Positions 56,413 to 64,000 of a stretch of DNA of 64,000 bases are shown piece by piece. The notes under the pieces are model-generated. The model saw nothing but the letters and a program-made list of their open reading frames with translations, was not told the DNA's origin and did no database searches. Source of the DNA: Rhizobiaceae bacterium (lineage in GTDB: Bacteria; Pseudomonadota; Alphaproteobacteria; Rhizobiales; Rhizobiaceae); NCBI GenBank assembly GCA_016742175.1, contig JACVCH010000020.1:1-64000 (forward strand). Direction: 5' to 3'. The number at the start of each line of letters is the position of its first letter. Positions within the stretch are counted from its first letter, which is position 1. A program made the position numbers and the translations under genes.

Positions 56413-56955
56413 ATGACGGGCATTCCCAACGATATCGGCGACCAGCTCATCGCCTTCCTGCCGAACATGCGCCGCTTCGCGATGTCGCTGGCGCGCGCGC
56501 CGGACGTCGCCGACGACCTCGTTCAGCAGGCCTGCGAGCGGGCGCTGGCGAGCGCGGCGAGCTTCGAGCCGGGCACGCGCTTCGACGCCTGGATGTTCCG
56601 CATCATCCGCAATCTGTGGATCGACCGGACGCGCCGGCAAAAGACCGCCGGGCCCAGCGAGGACGTCTACGAGCGCCACGACCTCGTCGGCGAGGACGGA
56701 GAGCAGGTGCTCGACGCGCGCCAGGCGCTGGCTTCGGTCAGCGAGGCGCTCGACGCGATGCCCGGCGAACAGCGCGAGATCATCATGCTCGTCTGCGTCG
56801 ACGACCTTTCCTACAAAGAGGCCGCAGGCGTCCTCGGCGTGCCGATCGGCACGGTGATGAGCCGGCTGGCGCGGGCGCGCAAGCGACTTGCCGAGCTGAC
56901 GGGAATAAACCCGGCGCCGGCTCGTTCTCCCGGTGCGAAAGAAGCCAACCCATGA
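56413..56955 (+). CDS. ECF-type RNA polymerase sigma factor
   Basis: 180 residues. Region 2: DVADDLVQQACERALASAASFEPGTRFDAWMFRIIRNLWID; region 4: MPGEQREIIMLVCVDDLSYKEAAGVLGVPIGTVMSRLARAR. Related to but distinct from EcfG. It is cotranscribed with an anti-sigma-like gene (ATGA overlap at 56952). Probably recognises the GGAAT-N16/17-CGTT motif found before itself and three neighbouring units. Confidence 0.93.
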   Translation: MTGIPNDIGDQLIAFLPNMRRFAMSLARAPDVADDLVQQACERALASAASFEPGTRFDAWMFRIIRNLWIDRTRRQKTAGPSEDVYERHDLVGEDGEQVLDARQALASVSEALDAMPGEQREIIMLVCVDDLSYKEAAGVLGVPIGTVMSRLARARKRLAELTGINPAPARSPGAKEANP

Positions 56956-57725
56956 ACGAGCCGATGATTTTCGACGACGAGACATTGATGGCGTTCGCCG
57001 ATGGCGAACTGGACGAGGCGACGACCAAGGCCGTCGAGCGCGCGCTTGAGACCGACGATGCGCTGATGATGCGTGTCGCGGAGTTCATGGAAACGCGCGC
57101 AGCAGCACGTGATGCCTTTACGCCGGCCGAGCCCGTTCCGGCGGAACTGGACGCGGCGGTACGCGGCATGGTCGAGCTTCATCGCGCGGCCGCGCAGCCG
57201 GCGTCGAACGTCGTCTCGCTTGGAGACGCGCGCGCGAAGCGCTTCGGGTTCGCGCAGCGGTCCTGGCAATTGCCGCTCGCGGCCTCGCTGGCGACGGCGG
57301 TCGCGGCCGGCTTCATCGGTTACCAGCTCGGGCAGACGCCCGGCGCGGCGCCCGCCGGCTCCGACATTTCCGGTTTCTCCAGCGCCGAGATCGCCGGCGT
57401 GCTCGACAGCGCCGCTTCGGGCGATGAGGTCGCCATTGCCGACGGCGCAGGGCGCGTGCGGCTGATCTCCTCCTTCAACGAACAGAGCGGCGCACTCTGC
57501 CGCGAATACGAAGTCGACCGCAGCGCCGGCGCATCGGTGGTCGCGGTCTCGTGCCGCAACGACGGCGACTGGGCGATGCGCTTCGCCGTGGCGGCGCCGG
57601 CCGGCGGCGACGGCTATGCGCCCGCCTCCTCGCTCGACGCGCTCGAGGCCTATCTCGGCGCGATCGAAGCCGGGCCGGCGCTGACGGAGGAAGAAGAACG
57701 CGCCGCGCTCGACGCGGCGCGTTAG
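56952..57725 (+). CDS. Membrane anti-sigma factor
   Basis: 257 residues. The N-terminal sigma-binding helix region (DDETLMAFADGELDEATTKAVERAL) is typical of anti-sigma families without the zinc HxxxCxxC motif. One membrane span at about residues 103-121 (LAASLATAVAAGFIGYQL). The ~130-residue C-terminal domain is predicted periplasmic, so it could sense an envelope signal. The divergent subtilase might take part in its release, but that is speculation. Confidence 0.82.
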   Translation: MNEPMIFDDETLMAFADGELDEATTKAVERALETDDALMMRVAEFMETRAAARDAFTPAEPVPAELDAAVRGMVELHRAAAQPASNVVSLGDARAKRFGFAQRSWQLPLAASLATAVAAGFIGYQLGQTPGAAPAGSDISGFSSAEIAGVLDSAASGDEVAIADGAGRVRLISSFNEQSGALCREYEVDRSAGASVVAVSCRNDGDWAMRFAVAAPAGGDGYAPASSLDALEAYLGAIEAGPALTEEEERAALDAAR

Positions 57726-57737
57726 GCGACCCGCGAA

Positions 57738-57830
57738 GACCCCCACTCCGTCGCGCGGAGCTTGGCCTCGGGCTTGCCAGAGGCAAGACCCGGGGCGCGC
57801 CACCTCTCCCCCTCAAAAGGGGAGAGGAAG
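57738..57830. repeat. Palindromic repeat family C, partial copy
   Basis: Begins GACCCCCACTCCGTCGCGCG and continues to CCACCTCTCCCCCTCAAAAG, matching the left half of 30144-30293, with an inserted GGCCTCGGGCTTGCCAGAGG-type segment. It fills the gap between the anti-sigma gene and the PqqD/HprK gene. Confidence 0.75.
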
Positions 57831-57846
57831 CCAGGCGTGAGGACCG

Positions 57847-59043
57847 TCAGACCGTCCGCGCGAGACCCTTTTCCATGAGGCGCGAAATGAGGCCGGCAAG
57901 ATCGGCCTCGATGCGCGTGCGATCGATGTCCGGATAGGCTTCGGCGAGGTCGTCAGCGAGGTCGAACGGCGCGACCGGGGCGGCGAGCGCGTCCCAGATC
58001 GCCGCGCCCAACGCATCCAGCGCGAAGATGCCGCCGCCCGAACGGTCGGCGAGAAACGCGCCGCCATCGCCCATGGGCTGGAGGACGATTTCTTCCGCGC
58101 GGACGATGCGGCCCGCCGGAAGCTCCGCCTGTGCGCGCGCGTCCTCAGCCGATGCGACGCGCGGCGTGCCGGGACGGAGCGCTGCGTGAGCCGCGGCGAT
58201 GTCCGTAGCTGCGAGGTGCGCCAGCATTTCGCTTGCGTCGGCCAGCGTCTCGTACCGCAAGAGGAATGCCGGACAGCGGGCGGCAAGCTGGTCCATGCGC
58301 CGCAGGACGATGTCGGACGGGGCGGCGTTGCCGAAATTCTGGACGAGCAGGATCTTCATCGCCTGGTCCGGCGGCACGGCGAAGAGTTCCGGGCGGACGC
58401 CGGGCACGCGTTCGAGGAACGCGAAGGCATCAGCCTCCCGCCTCTCGCCGAACCGCGCGAGCCTTGCTGCCGGCAGCGCGAGATAGCGATAGTGGCCGTC
58501 ATCGGGTCCTTTGTGACGCCAGGCGTCGAAGGCGAAGCGGCGGCCGAGCGCGCGCGGCAGCGGCAGGCGCAGGCGCGGGGCGACGCCGGAGGCGACGATC
58601 GCGCCGACATGATCGCCGCGGCAATCGACCGGCACGATGTCGTCGGCGAGGATCTGCGCGCCGGCGAAGGCGAGCGCTGCGGTCAGCGTGCTCTTGCCGG
58701 CGCGGTGGGTCGAGGGGAAGACGAAATTGCGGCCCGCGAGCGCGACCGCGCTTGCATGGAGGCACAGCATCGACGGGTCGGGCTCGACCATGCGGTTGAG
58801 CAGGATCGCGACGAGGCTGCAGCCGGCGCTGACGGCGCTCGGCTCGGTGAAGCTTCGCCGTTCCGGCTCGTCGATGACGAAGCCGGCGCCGCTGCGGCGC
58901 ACTTCGAGGAAGGGGTCGGAGGCGTCCGAGACGGCGGTCCACGACCATCCGCAGGTGATGCGCTTCAGGATCGCCAGAACGGGTTCGGAATCGACGAAGC
59001 GCACCGGGCGGTCGACCAGGGCGCAGGAATGATTGGCAGGCAT
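57847..59043 (-). CDS. HprK-related kinase with C-terminal PqqD-like domain
   Basis: 398 residues from ATG 59043. The first ~310 residues resemble HPr-kinase-related proteins: LHASAVALAGRNFVF, then a P-loop-like STHRAGKST (residues 111-119, first Gly replaced by Ser), and ILADDIVPVD. The last ~85 residues (IVLQPMGDGGAFLADRSG... to MEKGLART) are PqqD-like, a fold used to bind peptide substrates (RRE). Located 70 bp after the Gly-rich Tat protein gene in the same orientation and probably same operon. Suggests binding or modification of that protein; activity is not shown. Confidence 0.78.
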   Translation of the reverse strand: MPANHSCALVDRPVRFVDSEPVLAILKRITCGWSWTAVSDASDPFLEVRRSGAGFVIDEPERRSFTEPSAVSAGCSLVAILLNRMVEPDPSMLCLHASAVALAGRNFVFPSTHRAGKSTLTAALAFAGAQILADDIVPVDCRGDHVGAIVASGVAPRLRLPLPRALGRRFAFDAWRHKGPDDGHYRYLALPAARLARFGERREADAFAFLERVPGVRPELFAVPPDQAMKILLVQNFGNAAPSDIVLRRMDQLAARCPAFLLRYETLADASEMLAHLAATDIAAAHAALRPGTPRVASAEDARAQAELPAGRIVRAEEIVLQPMGDGGAFLADRSGGGIFALDALGAAIWDALAAPVAPFDLADDLAEAYPDIDRTRIEADLAGLISRLMEKGLARTV

Positions 59044-59113
59044 GGTGATGTCCCTCACGCTTGCAGACCGGCCGGAGGACGTCCGGCCGGTCCGCGAGTT
59101 TCGACGCATGGGC

Positions 59114-59551
59114 TCAGTTGAAGCCGAAGGCGCGGCCGATGCTGCGGCCCATGTCCTGCAGGCCGCGGCCGAAATTGTCGACCGCCTGGCCGGCGCCGCG
59201 GCCGAACGAGCCGCCCCGGCCGCCGCGTCCGCCCGAGCCGCCGAACCCGCCGCGACCGCCGGACCCACGGCCGCCCGAACCACCGAAGCTGCCGCCGCCA
59301 AAGCCGCCGGAGCCACCGCCGAAGCCGCCACCGCCCGAGCCGGCGCCGCCGCCCGAACCGCCGCCACCACCGCCGCCGGAGCCTGCGCCACCGCCCGAAC
59401 CGGCGCCGGACGCATGGGCCTGGCTGAGTTGCAGAAGCGCAGGTGCGCTGTAGGCGGCAGCGGCGAGCAGGCCGATGCGGCCGAGCGCGCGGCGACGGCC
59501 GAGCGATACGGTTTCGCCCTGCGGGTTCTGGGTTTTGGAAACGTCTTTCAT
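59114..59551 (-). CDS. Gly-rich protein with twin-arginine signal
   Basis: 145 residues from ATG 59551 with a perfect AGGAGG. The N-terminus includes SLGRRRALGRIGLLAAAAY (twin-arginine type) and a cleavage-like QAHASG at about 47. Residues ~49-120 are nearly all Gly/Ser with Phe/Arg interruptions (GGFGGGS, GGRGG). The C-terminus AGQAVDNFGRGLQDMGRS is amphipathic. Exported low-complexity protein, precursor-like. It heads an operon with the PqqD/HprK gene under a GGAAT-type promoter. No known family can be named. Confidence 0.8.
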   Translation of the reverse strand: MKDVSKTQNPQGETVSLGRRRALGRIGLLAAAAYSAPALLQLSQAHASGAGSGGGAGSGGGGGGGSGGGAGSGGGGFGGGSGGFGGGSFGGSGGRGSGGRGGFGGSGGRGGRGGSFGRGAGQAVDNFGRGLQDMGRSIGRAFGFN

Positions 59552-59612
59552 CTTGACCTCCTGTTGCAAAGGGGCCGGCCGGACGTCGCGCCCTTGCCGG
59601 TCACGATCGGCA

Positions 59613-59637
59613 AACGGGGGTGTCCGCGCTTTATTCC
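59613..59637 (-). promoter_or_regulatory. GGAAT-N16-CGTT promoter for Gly-rich/PqqD operon
   Basis: Minus strand GGAAT 59637-59633, CGTT 59616-59613, spacer 16. Identical in layout to the ECF/subtilase promoters. Confidence 0.7.
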
Positions 59638-59661
59638 CCGAGGCTTTTTCCGCGTCGAAAT

Positions 59662-59686
59662 GGAATAGGCCGCCGCGCGCGACGTT
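59662..59686 (+). promoter_or_regulatory. GGAAT-N16-CGTT promoter for SLC13 transporter
   Basis: GGAAT 59662-59666, CGTT 59683-59686, spacer 16; 29 bp before the ATG at 59716. Confidence 0.7.
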
Positions 59687-59715
59687 TGCCGACAAACAGC
59701 AGAACGGACCGACCC

Positions 59716-61137
59716 ATGCTTGACGCCGCCACCCACGAGACCGCCGCCCGCCTGACGCTGACCGCAAGCGCGCGGCAGTGGCTTGCGGCCGGGGCGATCG
59801 TCGGCCTCGCCTGGCTGGCGATCGGGCTGTTCCTCTCCGATCTCGCCTTCGAGGGCCGCGCGACTCTCGCAATCTTCGTCGCCATGATGGCCGGCTGGCT
59901 GATCCTGAAGTTGCCCGAAACGCCGGTCGCCATCGTCGCCTTCCTCGCGCTCGCCGCGACCGGGGCGGCCGACCAGGACGACCTTTTCGACACGTTCGAC
60001 AACGAGATCATCTGGCTCCTGATCGCGGCCTTCATCCTCGCCGCCGTGATCCGGCGTACGGGCCTCGCCGAGCGCCATGCGATGCGCGCGCTGTCCCGGC
60101 TGCGGTCGGTGCCGGCTATCTTCATGGCGTCGACGCTGATCATCTTCGCGACCGCCTTCTTCATTCCCTCCACCTCGGCGCGGGCGGCGATCCTGCTGCC
60201 GGTGTTCGCGGCGCTTTCGGCGGCTATCGGACGGCCCGGCGTCACCAAGGCGCTGGCGCTGCTCTTTCCAAGCGTGATCCTGCTGTCGGCCGGCGCTTCG
60301 CTGACCGGCGCGGGCGCGCATCTGATCGCGCTCGGCTTCATCGACGAGATCGACGGGCCCGAAATCTCCTATCTCGACTGGGCGCTGATCGGCGCGCCGT
60401 TCTCGCTGGCGATGAGCCTTGCGGCGAATTTCGCGATCCAGCGCCTGTTCCTGTCTGCCGACGACAAGGCGCCGCTCGGCCGCGCGGTCGCCGCGCCGGC
60501 CAGGCCACGCCTCGGCGACCGCCGCCTCACGGCGATCATCGTCGGGACCGTCGCGCTGTGGGCGACCGGCGGCTGGCACGGCATCGACCTCGCGCTGGTC
60601 GCGCTCGGCGCCGCGCTTCTGGCCGCTTCCAACGCGGTTTCCGGCGTTTCCTTCAAGGACGCGCTGAAGGACGTCGACTGGAACCTGCTCTTCTTCCTCG
60701 CCGCGACGCTCGTCGTCGGCGAGGCGCTGCTCGAGACCGGCGCGGCGGCGTTCCTCGTCGACCGACTGGTCGGCTCGCTCGACACGGCGCTGAGCCCGGC
60801 GCTGACGAGCGCGATCGCGGTGATCGTCGCCGCGCTCGCCCATCTCGTCATCATCTCACGCACGGCACGGGCCGCCGTGCTGATCCCGGCGCTGGCGCTG
60901 CCGCTCTCGCGTTTCGGCACCGATCCGACGACGCTGATCCTCACCGTCACGATCGGCAGCGGCTTTTGCCAGACGCTGATGGTTTCGGCGAAGCCGGTGA
61001 TGCTGTTCGGCCAAGCGGAGGGGCAGCCTTTCGGGCAGGCCGACCTGTTGCGGCTGGCGCTCTGGCTGCTGCCGGTCTTCGTCGCGGGGCTGCTCTTCGT
61101 CGCGCTCGTCGTCTGGCCGCTGCAGGGCTTTGCCTGA
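59716..61137 (+). CDS. SLC13/DASS-family anion transporter
   Basis: 473 residues with about twelve membrane helices. SLC13-type features: FDNEIIWLLIAAFILAAVIRRTGLAERHA, the repeated Ser/Thr-rich hairpin tips FFIPSTSARAAILLPVF and VIISRTARAAVLIPAL, and DVDWNLLFFLAATLVVGEALLETGAA. Probably a sodium-coupled dicarboxylate or sulfate transporter. Divergent from the Gly-rich operon and sharing its promoter type. Confidence 0.83.
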   Translation: MLDAATHETAARLTLTASARQWLAAGAIVGLAWLAIGLFLSDLAFEGRATLAIFVAMMAGWLILKLPETPVAIVAFLALAATGAADQDDLFDTFDNEIIWLLIAAFILAAVIRRTGLAERHAMRALSRLRSVPAIFMASTLIIFATAFFIPSTSARAAILLPVFAALSAAIGRPGVTKALALLFPSVILLSAGASLTGAGAHLIALGFIDEIDGPEISYLDWALIGAPFSLAMSLAANFAIQRLFLSADDKAPLGRAVAAPARPRLGDRRLTAIIVGTVALWATGGWHGIDLALVALGAALLAASNAVSGVSFKDALKDVDWNLLFFLAATLVVGEALLETGAAAFLVDRLVGSLDTALSPALTSAIAVIVAALAHLVIISRTARAAVLIPALALPLSRFGTDPTTLILTVTIGSGFCQTLMVSAKPVMLFGQAEGQPFGQADLLRLALWLLPVFVAGLLFVALVVWPLQGFA

Positions 61138-61153
61138 TTTTTCGCCGGCGAAG

Positions 61154-61178
61154 GGAATAGAGCGGCGCGCCGAACGTC
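61154..61178 (+). promoter_or_regulatory. Near-match GGAAT-N16-CGTC before glycerate kinase
   Basis: GGAAT 61154-61158, CGTC 61175-61178, spacer 16; one mismatch to the local motif. It lies 33 bp before the glycerate kinase ATG. Confidence 0.5.
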
Positions 61179-61210
61179 ACCCTCGCGAACAGACACAGCG
61201 AGAGTTTCCC

Positions 61211-62482
61211 ATGTCGATGACCATTCTGATCGCTCCCTCCGGCTTCAAGGAAAGCCTTTCGGCCGAGACCGTGGCCGCCCGCATCGAGGCCGGCGTCAGG
61301 CGCGCCCTCCCCTCCGCGCGAATCCTCAAGGCGCCGATGGCCGATGGCGGCGAAGGATTCACGCAGGCGCTGACCGAAGCGACCGGCGGCACGGTGCATC
61401 CCGTGCGCGTGACGGGTCCGGTGGGCGAGCCGGTTGACGCCTTCTTCGGGATGCTCGGCGGGCAGGAACAGCCGACGGCGGTCGTCGAGATGGCCGCCGC
61501 CGCCGGCCTGCGGCACGTGCCGCGCGACCGGCGCGACCCGACGCGCACCACGAGCTTCGGCGTCGGCGAACTCGTCCGCGCCGCGCTCGACCACGGCGCA
61601 ACGCGCATCCTGCTCGGCTGCGGCGACAGCGGCGTCAATGATGGCGGGGCGGGCATGGCCGAGGCGCTCGGCGTGCGCTTTCTCGACGGCGACGGCAATC
61701 GCGTGCTGCCGGGCGGCGGCGGGCTTGCTGATTTGGCGCGCATCGAAATTGCCGGGCGCGATCCGCGGCTCGACCGTGTGCGCATCGACGCCGCAGTCAA
61801 TTGGCACAATCTCCTGACCGGCCCCAAGGGCGTCGCCCGCGTGTTCGGCCCGCAGAAGGGCGCGACGCCGGCGCAGGTCGAGCTTCTGGCCTGCGCGATG
61901 GACAATTATGCCGCGCTGATCGAGGCGACGACGGGCGTTCGTGTTTCGGATGCGCCGGGCGCGGGCGCCTCGGGCGGGATCGGCGCGGCGGTGATGGGGC
62001 TGCTCGGCGGCGTCCTCCACCCGCGCTACGATCTCGTGATGCAGTATCTCGACCTCGACGCGCTGATCGACGAGGCCGATCTCGTCATCACCGCCGAAGG
62101 CAGCCTCGACGGGCAGACGCCCTACGGTAAGGTACCGGTGGAGGTCGCGCGACGCGCCAAGCTGCGCGGCCTGCCCGTCATCGCGCTCGCCGGCACGATC
62201 GGCAAGGGCGCGGCCTCGAATTTCGCGCACGGCATCGACGCCTTCGCCTCCATCGTCAAGCGGCCCTGCTCGCTCGACGAGGCGATCGAGAAAGCCGACA
62301 AGTTCCTGGTGCGCGCGGCCGAGGACGCGACGCGGATGATCCTCGTCGGCATGATGCTGGCCGCGAGCCAAGGAGGGGCGGGACGCCGCCTTCGACCGAT
62401 GCGCAACGCCCGCCTCGGCACGGGCGCACAGGTCGTTTCCCTCGCCCGCAAAGGCGCCTGCGAAATTCCGGTAGCCGGTTAA
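61211..62482 (+). CDS. Glycerate kinase (GarK-type), with C-terminal extension
   Basis: 423 residues from ATG 61211. Glycerate 2-kinase family: TILIAPSGFKESLSAETVAARIEAGVRRALP, PMADGGEGF, LGCGDSGVNDGGAGMAEALG, GPKGVARVFGPQKGA, and LVITAEGSLDGQT. Normal length is about 380. The last ~40 residues (GGAGRRLRPMRNARLGTG...) are extra and low-complexity, possibly from read-through into former intergenic DNA. Feeds glycerate into glycolysis. Confidence 0.85.
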   Translation: MSMTILIAPSGFKESLSAETVAARIEAGVRRALPSARILKAPMADGGEGFTQALTEATGGTVHPVRVTGPVGEPVDAFFGMLGGQEQPTAVVEMAAAAGLRHVPRDRRDPTRTTSFGVGELVRAALDHGATRILLGCGDSGVNDGGAGMAEALGVRFLDGDGNRVLPGGGGLADLARIEIAGRDPRLDRVRIDAAVNWHNLLTGPKGVARVFGPQKGATPAQVELLACAMDNYAALIEATTGVRVSDAPGAGASGGIGAAVMGLLGGVLHPRYDLVMQYLDLDALIDEADLVITAEGSLDGQTPYGKVPVEVARRAKLRGLPVIALAGTIGKGAASNFAHGIDAFASIVKRPCSLDEAIEKADKFLVRAAEDATRMILVGMMLAASQGGAGRRLRPMRNARLGTGAQVVSLARKGACEIPVAG

Positions 62483-62627
62483 CTTAACCGATTGCTGGGC
62501 TTGCGGAAAAGTAGTTAAGTCTGAAATGCCGCGGGCGAGATTGCGCGTTTCGTCATGTCACTGTCACGCAACGGCAGTAGCCGCATCGCAGGCGTCAAGA
62601 AGGCGTCTTTTCTCAGGGAGAACGGGT

Positions 62628-63731
62628 ATGACGAAATTGGGGCACATCCTGTCGGCCATCGCCGCCGGGCTGATGGTGACGACGTCGATTTCCTCGGCGC
62701 AGGACCTCGCCGAACTCGAGGCCGCTGCCAAGGCGGAAGGCATGCTGACGACCATCGCCCTGCCGCATGACTGGTGCGGCTATGGCGAGGTGATTGCCGG
62801 CTTCAAGGCGAAATATCCCGAGATCACGGTCAACGAACTGAACCCGGATGCGGGCTCGGCCGACGAACTCGAAGCCGTGCGCGCCAACAAGGACAACAAG
62901 GGCCCGCAGGCCCCCGACGTGCTCGACGTCGGCTTCGCGTTCGGCCCGCAGGCGCAGGAAGAAGGGCTCCTGATGCCCTACAAGGTCTCGACCTGGGATT
63001 CGATCCCCGAAAACGTAAAGGATGCCGACGGCCATTGGTATGGCGACTATTACGGCGTGCTTTCCTTCGCGGTGAACACGGACATCGTCGAGAATGTGCC
63101 GGCCGACTGGGCCGACCTGCTCAAGGACGAATACGCCAACTCGATCGCGCTCGCGGGCGACCCGCGCGCGTCGAACCAGGCGATCCTGGGCGTGCAGGCC
63201 GCCGGCATGGCGACCGGCGCCGATGCGGGCGAAGCCTCCGGCACCGCCGGCCTCGACTTCTTCAAGCAGCTCAACGAAAAGGGCAATTTCGTGCCCACCA
63301 TCGGCAAGTCGGGCACGCTCGCACAGGGCGCGACGCCGATCGTCATCTGGTGGGACTACAATGCCCTTTCGGGCCGCGACGCGCTCAACGGCAACCCGCC
63401 GGTGGAAGTCGTGGTGCCGGCGACCGGCGTCCTCGCCGGCGTCTACGTGCAGGCGATCAGCGCCTATGCGCCGCACCCGAACGCCGCCAAGCTGTGGATG
63501 GAATATCTCTATTCCGACGAAGGCCAGCTCGGCTGGCTCAAGGGCTACTGCCACCCGATCCGCTTCAACGACATGGTCGAACGCGGCGTCATCCCGCAGG
63601 AACTGCTCGACGCCCTGCCGCCGGCCGAATCCTACGAGAAGGCCTATTTCCCGACGCTCGAAGAGCAGGAAGCGGCCAAGAACGTGATCACGTCCGGGTG
63701 GGATTCCACCGTCGGCGCGAACGTTCAGTAG
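62628..63731 (+). CDS. ABC transporter extracellular solute-binding protein
   Basis: 367 residues from ATG 62628 (CAGGGAGAACG upstream). Signal peptide to about residue 24 (...MVTTSISSA). Family 1/spermidine-iron type binding protein: YGEVIAGFKAKYPEITV, PPVEVVVPATGVLAGVYVQAI, AKLWMEYLYSDEGQLGWLKGYCHPI. Periplasmic receptor of an importer whose permease and ATPase genes probably follow beyond the window. Substrate uncertain (polyamine, iron or other). Confidence 0.85.
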   Translation: MTKLGHILSAIAAGLMVTTSISSAQDLAELEAAAKAEGMLTTIALPHDWCGYGEVIAGFKAKYPEITVNELNPDAGSADELEAVRANKDNKGPQAPDVLDVGFAFGPQAQEEGLLMPYKVSTWDSIPENVKDADGHWYGDYYGVLSFAVNTDIVENVPADWADLLKDEYANSIALAGDPRASNQAILGVQAAGMATGADAGEASGTAGLDFFKQLNEKGNFVPTIGKSGTLAQGATPIVIWWDYNALSGRDALNGNPPVEVVVPATGVLAGVYVQAISAYAPHPNAAKLWMEYLYSDEGQLGWLKGYCHPIRFNDMVERGVIPQELLDALPPAESYEKAYFPTLEEQEAAKNVITSGWDSTVGANVQ

Positions 63732-63799
63732 TGCCATATTCGCGAGCGGCCGTTCTTTGGAGCGGCCGCTCCGTCTCGCCGATGCCGCACCCTACGTTG

Positions 63800-63951
63800 C
63801 CCCCCTCTGGCCTGCCGGCCATCTCCCCCGCAAGGGGGGAGATCAGTCTCGTCCTCGTCTCGTCCATGCTTGCAGCCGGCAAGCGCAAGAGTGACGCGCG
63901 TGATCTCCCCCCTTGCGGGGGAGATGGCCGGCAGGCCAGAGGGGGGCGCGA
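63800..63951. repeat. Palindromic repeat, family A copy 2
   Basis: Outer arms CCCCCCTCTGGCCTGCCGGC / GCCGGCAGGCCAGAGGGGGG. It also shares GGGGGGAGATCAGTCTCGTC with copy 1 at 5764-5885. The centre differs. Lies between the binding-protein gene and the next gene. Confidence 0.85.
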
Positions 63952-63990
63952 CAGGGCGAATGCGCTTCCGGCCGTTTCCACAGGCTTCCG

Positions 63991-64000
63991 ATGACCGACA
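63991..64000 (+). CDS. Possible start of next gene (edge)
   Basis: ATG ACC GAC at the right edge follows the repeat. It could be the first codons of a permease or ATPase partner of the binding protein, but only three codons are visible. Confidence 0.25.

Overview
The window is a high-GC alphaproteobacterial chromosome segment, most likely Hyphomicrobiales (Rhizobiales), Phyllobacteriaceae/Mesorhizobium-like. The gene content supports this: PhyR-NepR-EcfG general stress response, aerobic CobS/CobT, Entner-Doudoroff zwf-pgl-edd, glyoxylate-shunt aceA under a RamB/ScfR-type regulator, and many rhizobial palindromic intergenic repeats. No rRNA, tRNA, insertion sequence, prophage or CRISPR array was recognised.

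Layout. 1-12.5 kb: an acetoacetyl-CoA synthetase with an abnormal C-terminus that runs off the left edge, an AsmA-like protein, a minus-strand puuA-potFGHI putrescine cluster, an exporter, and a haem-membrane/quinone-reductase pair. 12.5-20.7 kb: a HigBA toxin-antitoxin pair, the ScfR-aceA divergon, and a second polyamine unit (glutamine-synthetase-like gene and puuB) split by a ParD/RelE-type toxin-antitoxin pair. 20.7-32.5 kb: tandem palindromes, a KAS III, zwf-pgl-edd with a repeat inserted in frame inside pgl, gloB, exporters, rpmB, and a yhhQ-type transporter under a probable preQ1 riboswitch. 32.5-41.5 kb: cobS-cobT separated by an AT-rich HNH gene, then bolA, a CorC-like protein and aroK-aroB.

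41.5-51 kb is a general stress response island. phyR, nepR and ecfG sit with an HWE kinase and a FAT-GUY single-domain receiver. Six perfect GGAAC-N16/17-CGTT promoters and two near matches lie in front of phyR, nepR-ecfG, small membrane proteins, an AI-2E-family protein, a DUF883-type envelope operon, a PRC-barrel protein and a candidate C-rich sRNA that resembles Caulobacter GsrN in promoter, terminator and unpaired CCUCC motifs.

51-64 kb: a phosphonate-monoesterase/sulfatase, a small-molecule operon (VOC dioxygenase, esterase, GNAT), dodecin, and then a possibly undescribed unit. It comprises a second ECF sigma/anti-sigma pair, a divergent exported subtilase, a Tat-signal Gly-rich protein followed by a PqqD/HprK-like protein, and a divergent SLC13-type transporter. 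All four transcription units carry the same GGAAT-N16/17-CGTT motif in the right place and orientation, and a fifth near match precedes glycerate kinase. This reads as a compact sigma-factor regulon around secretion and possible modification of a Gly-rich protein. The window ends with a solute-binding protein and a palindromic repeat matching the one at 5.8 kb.
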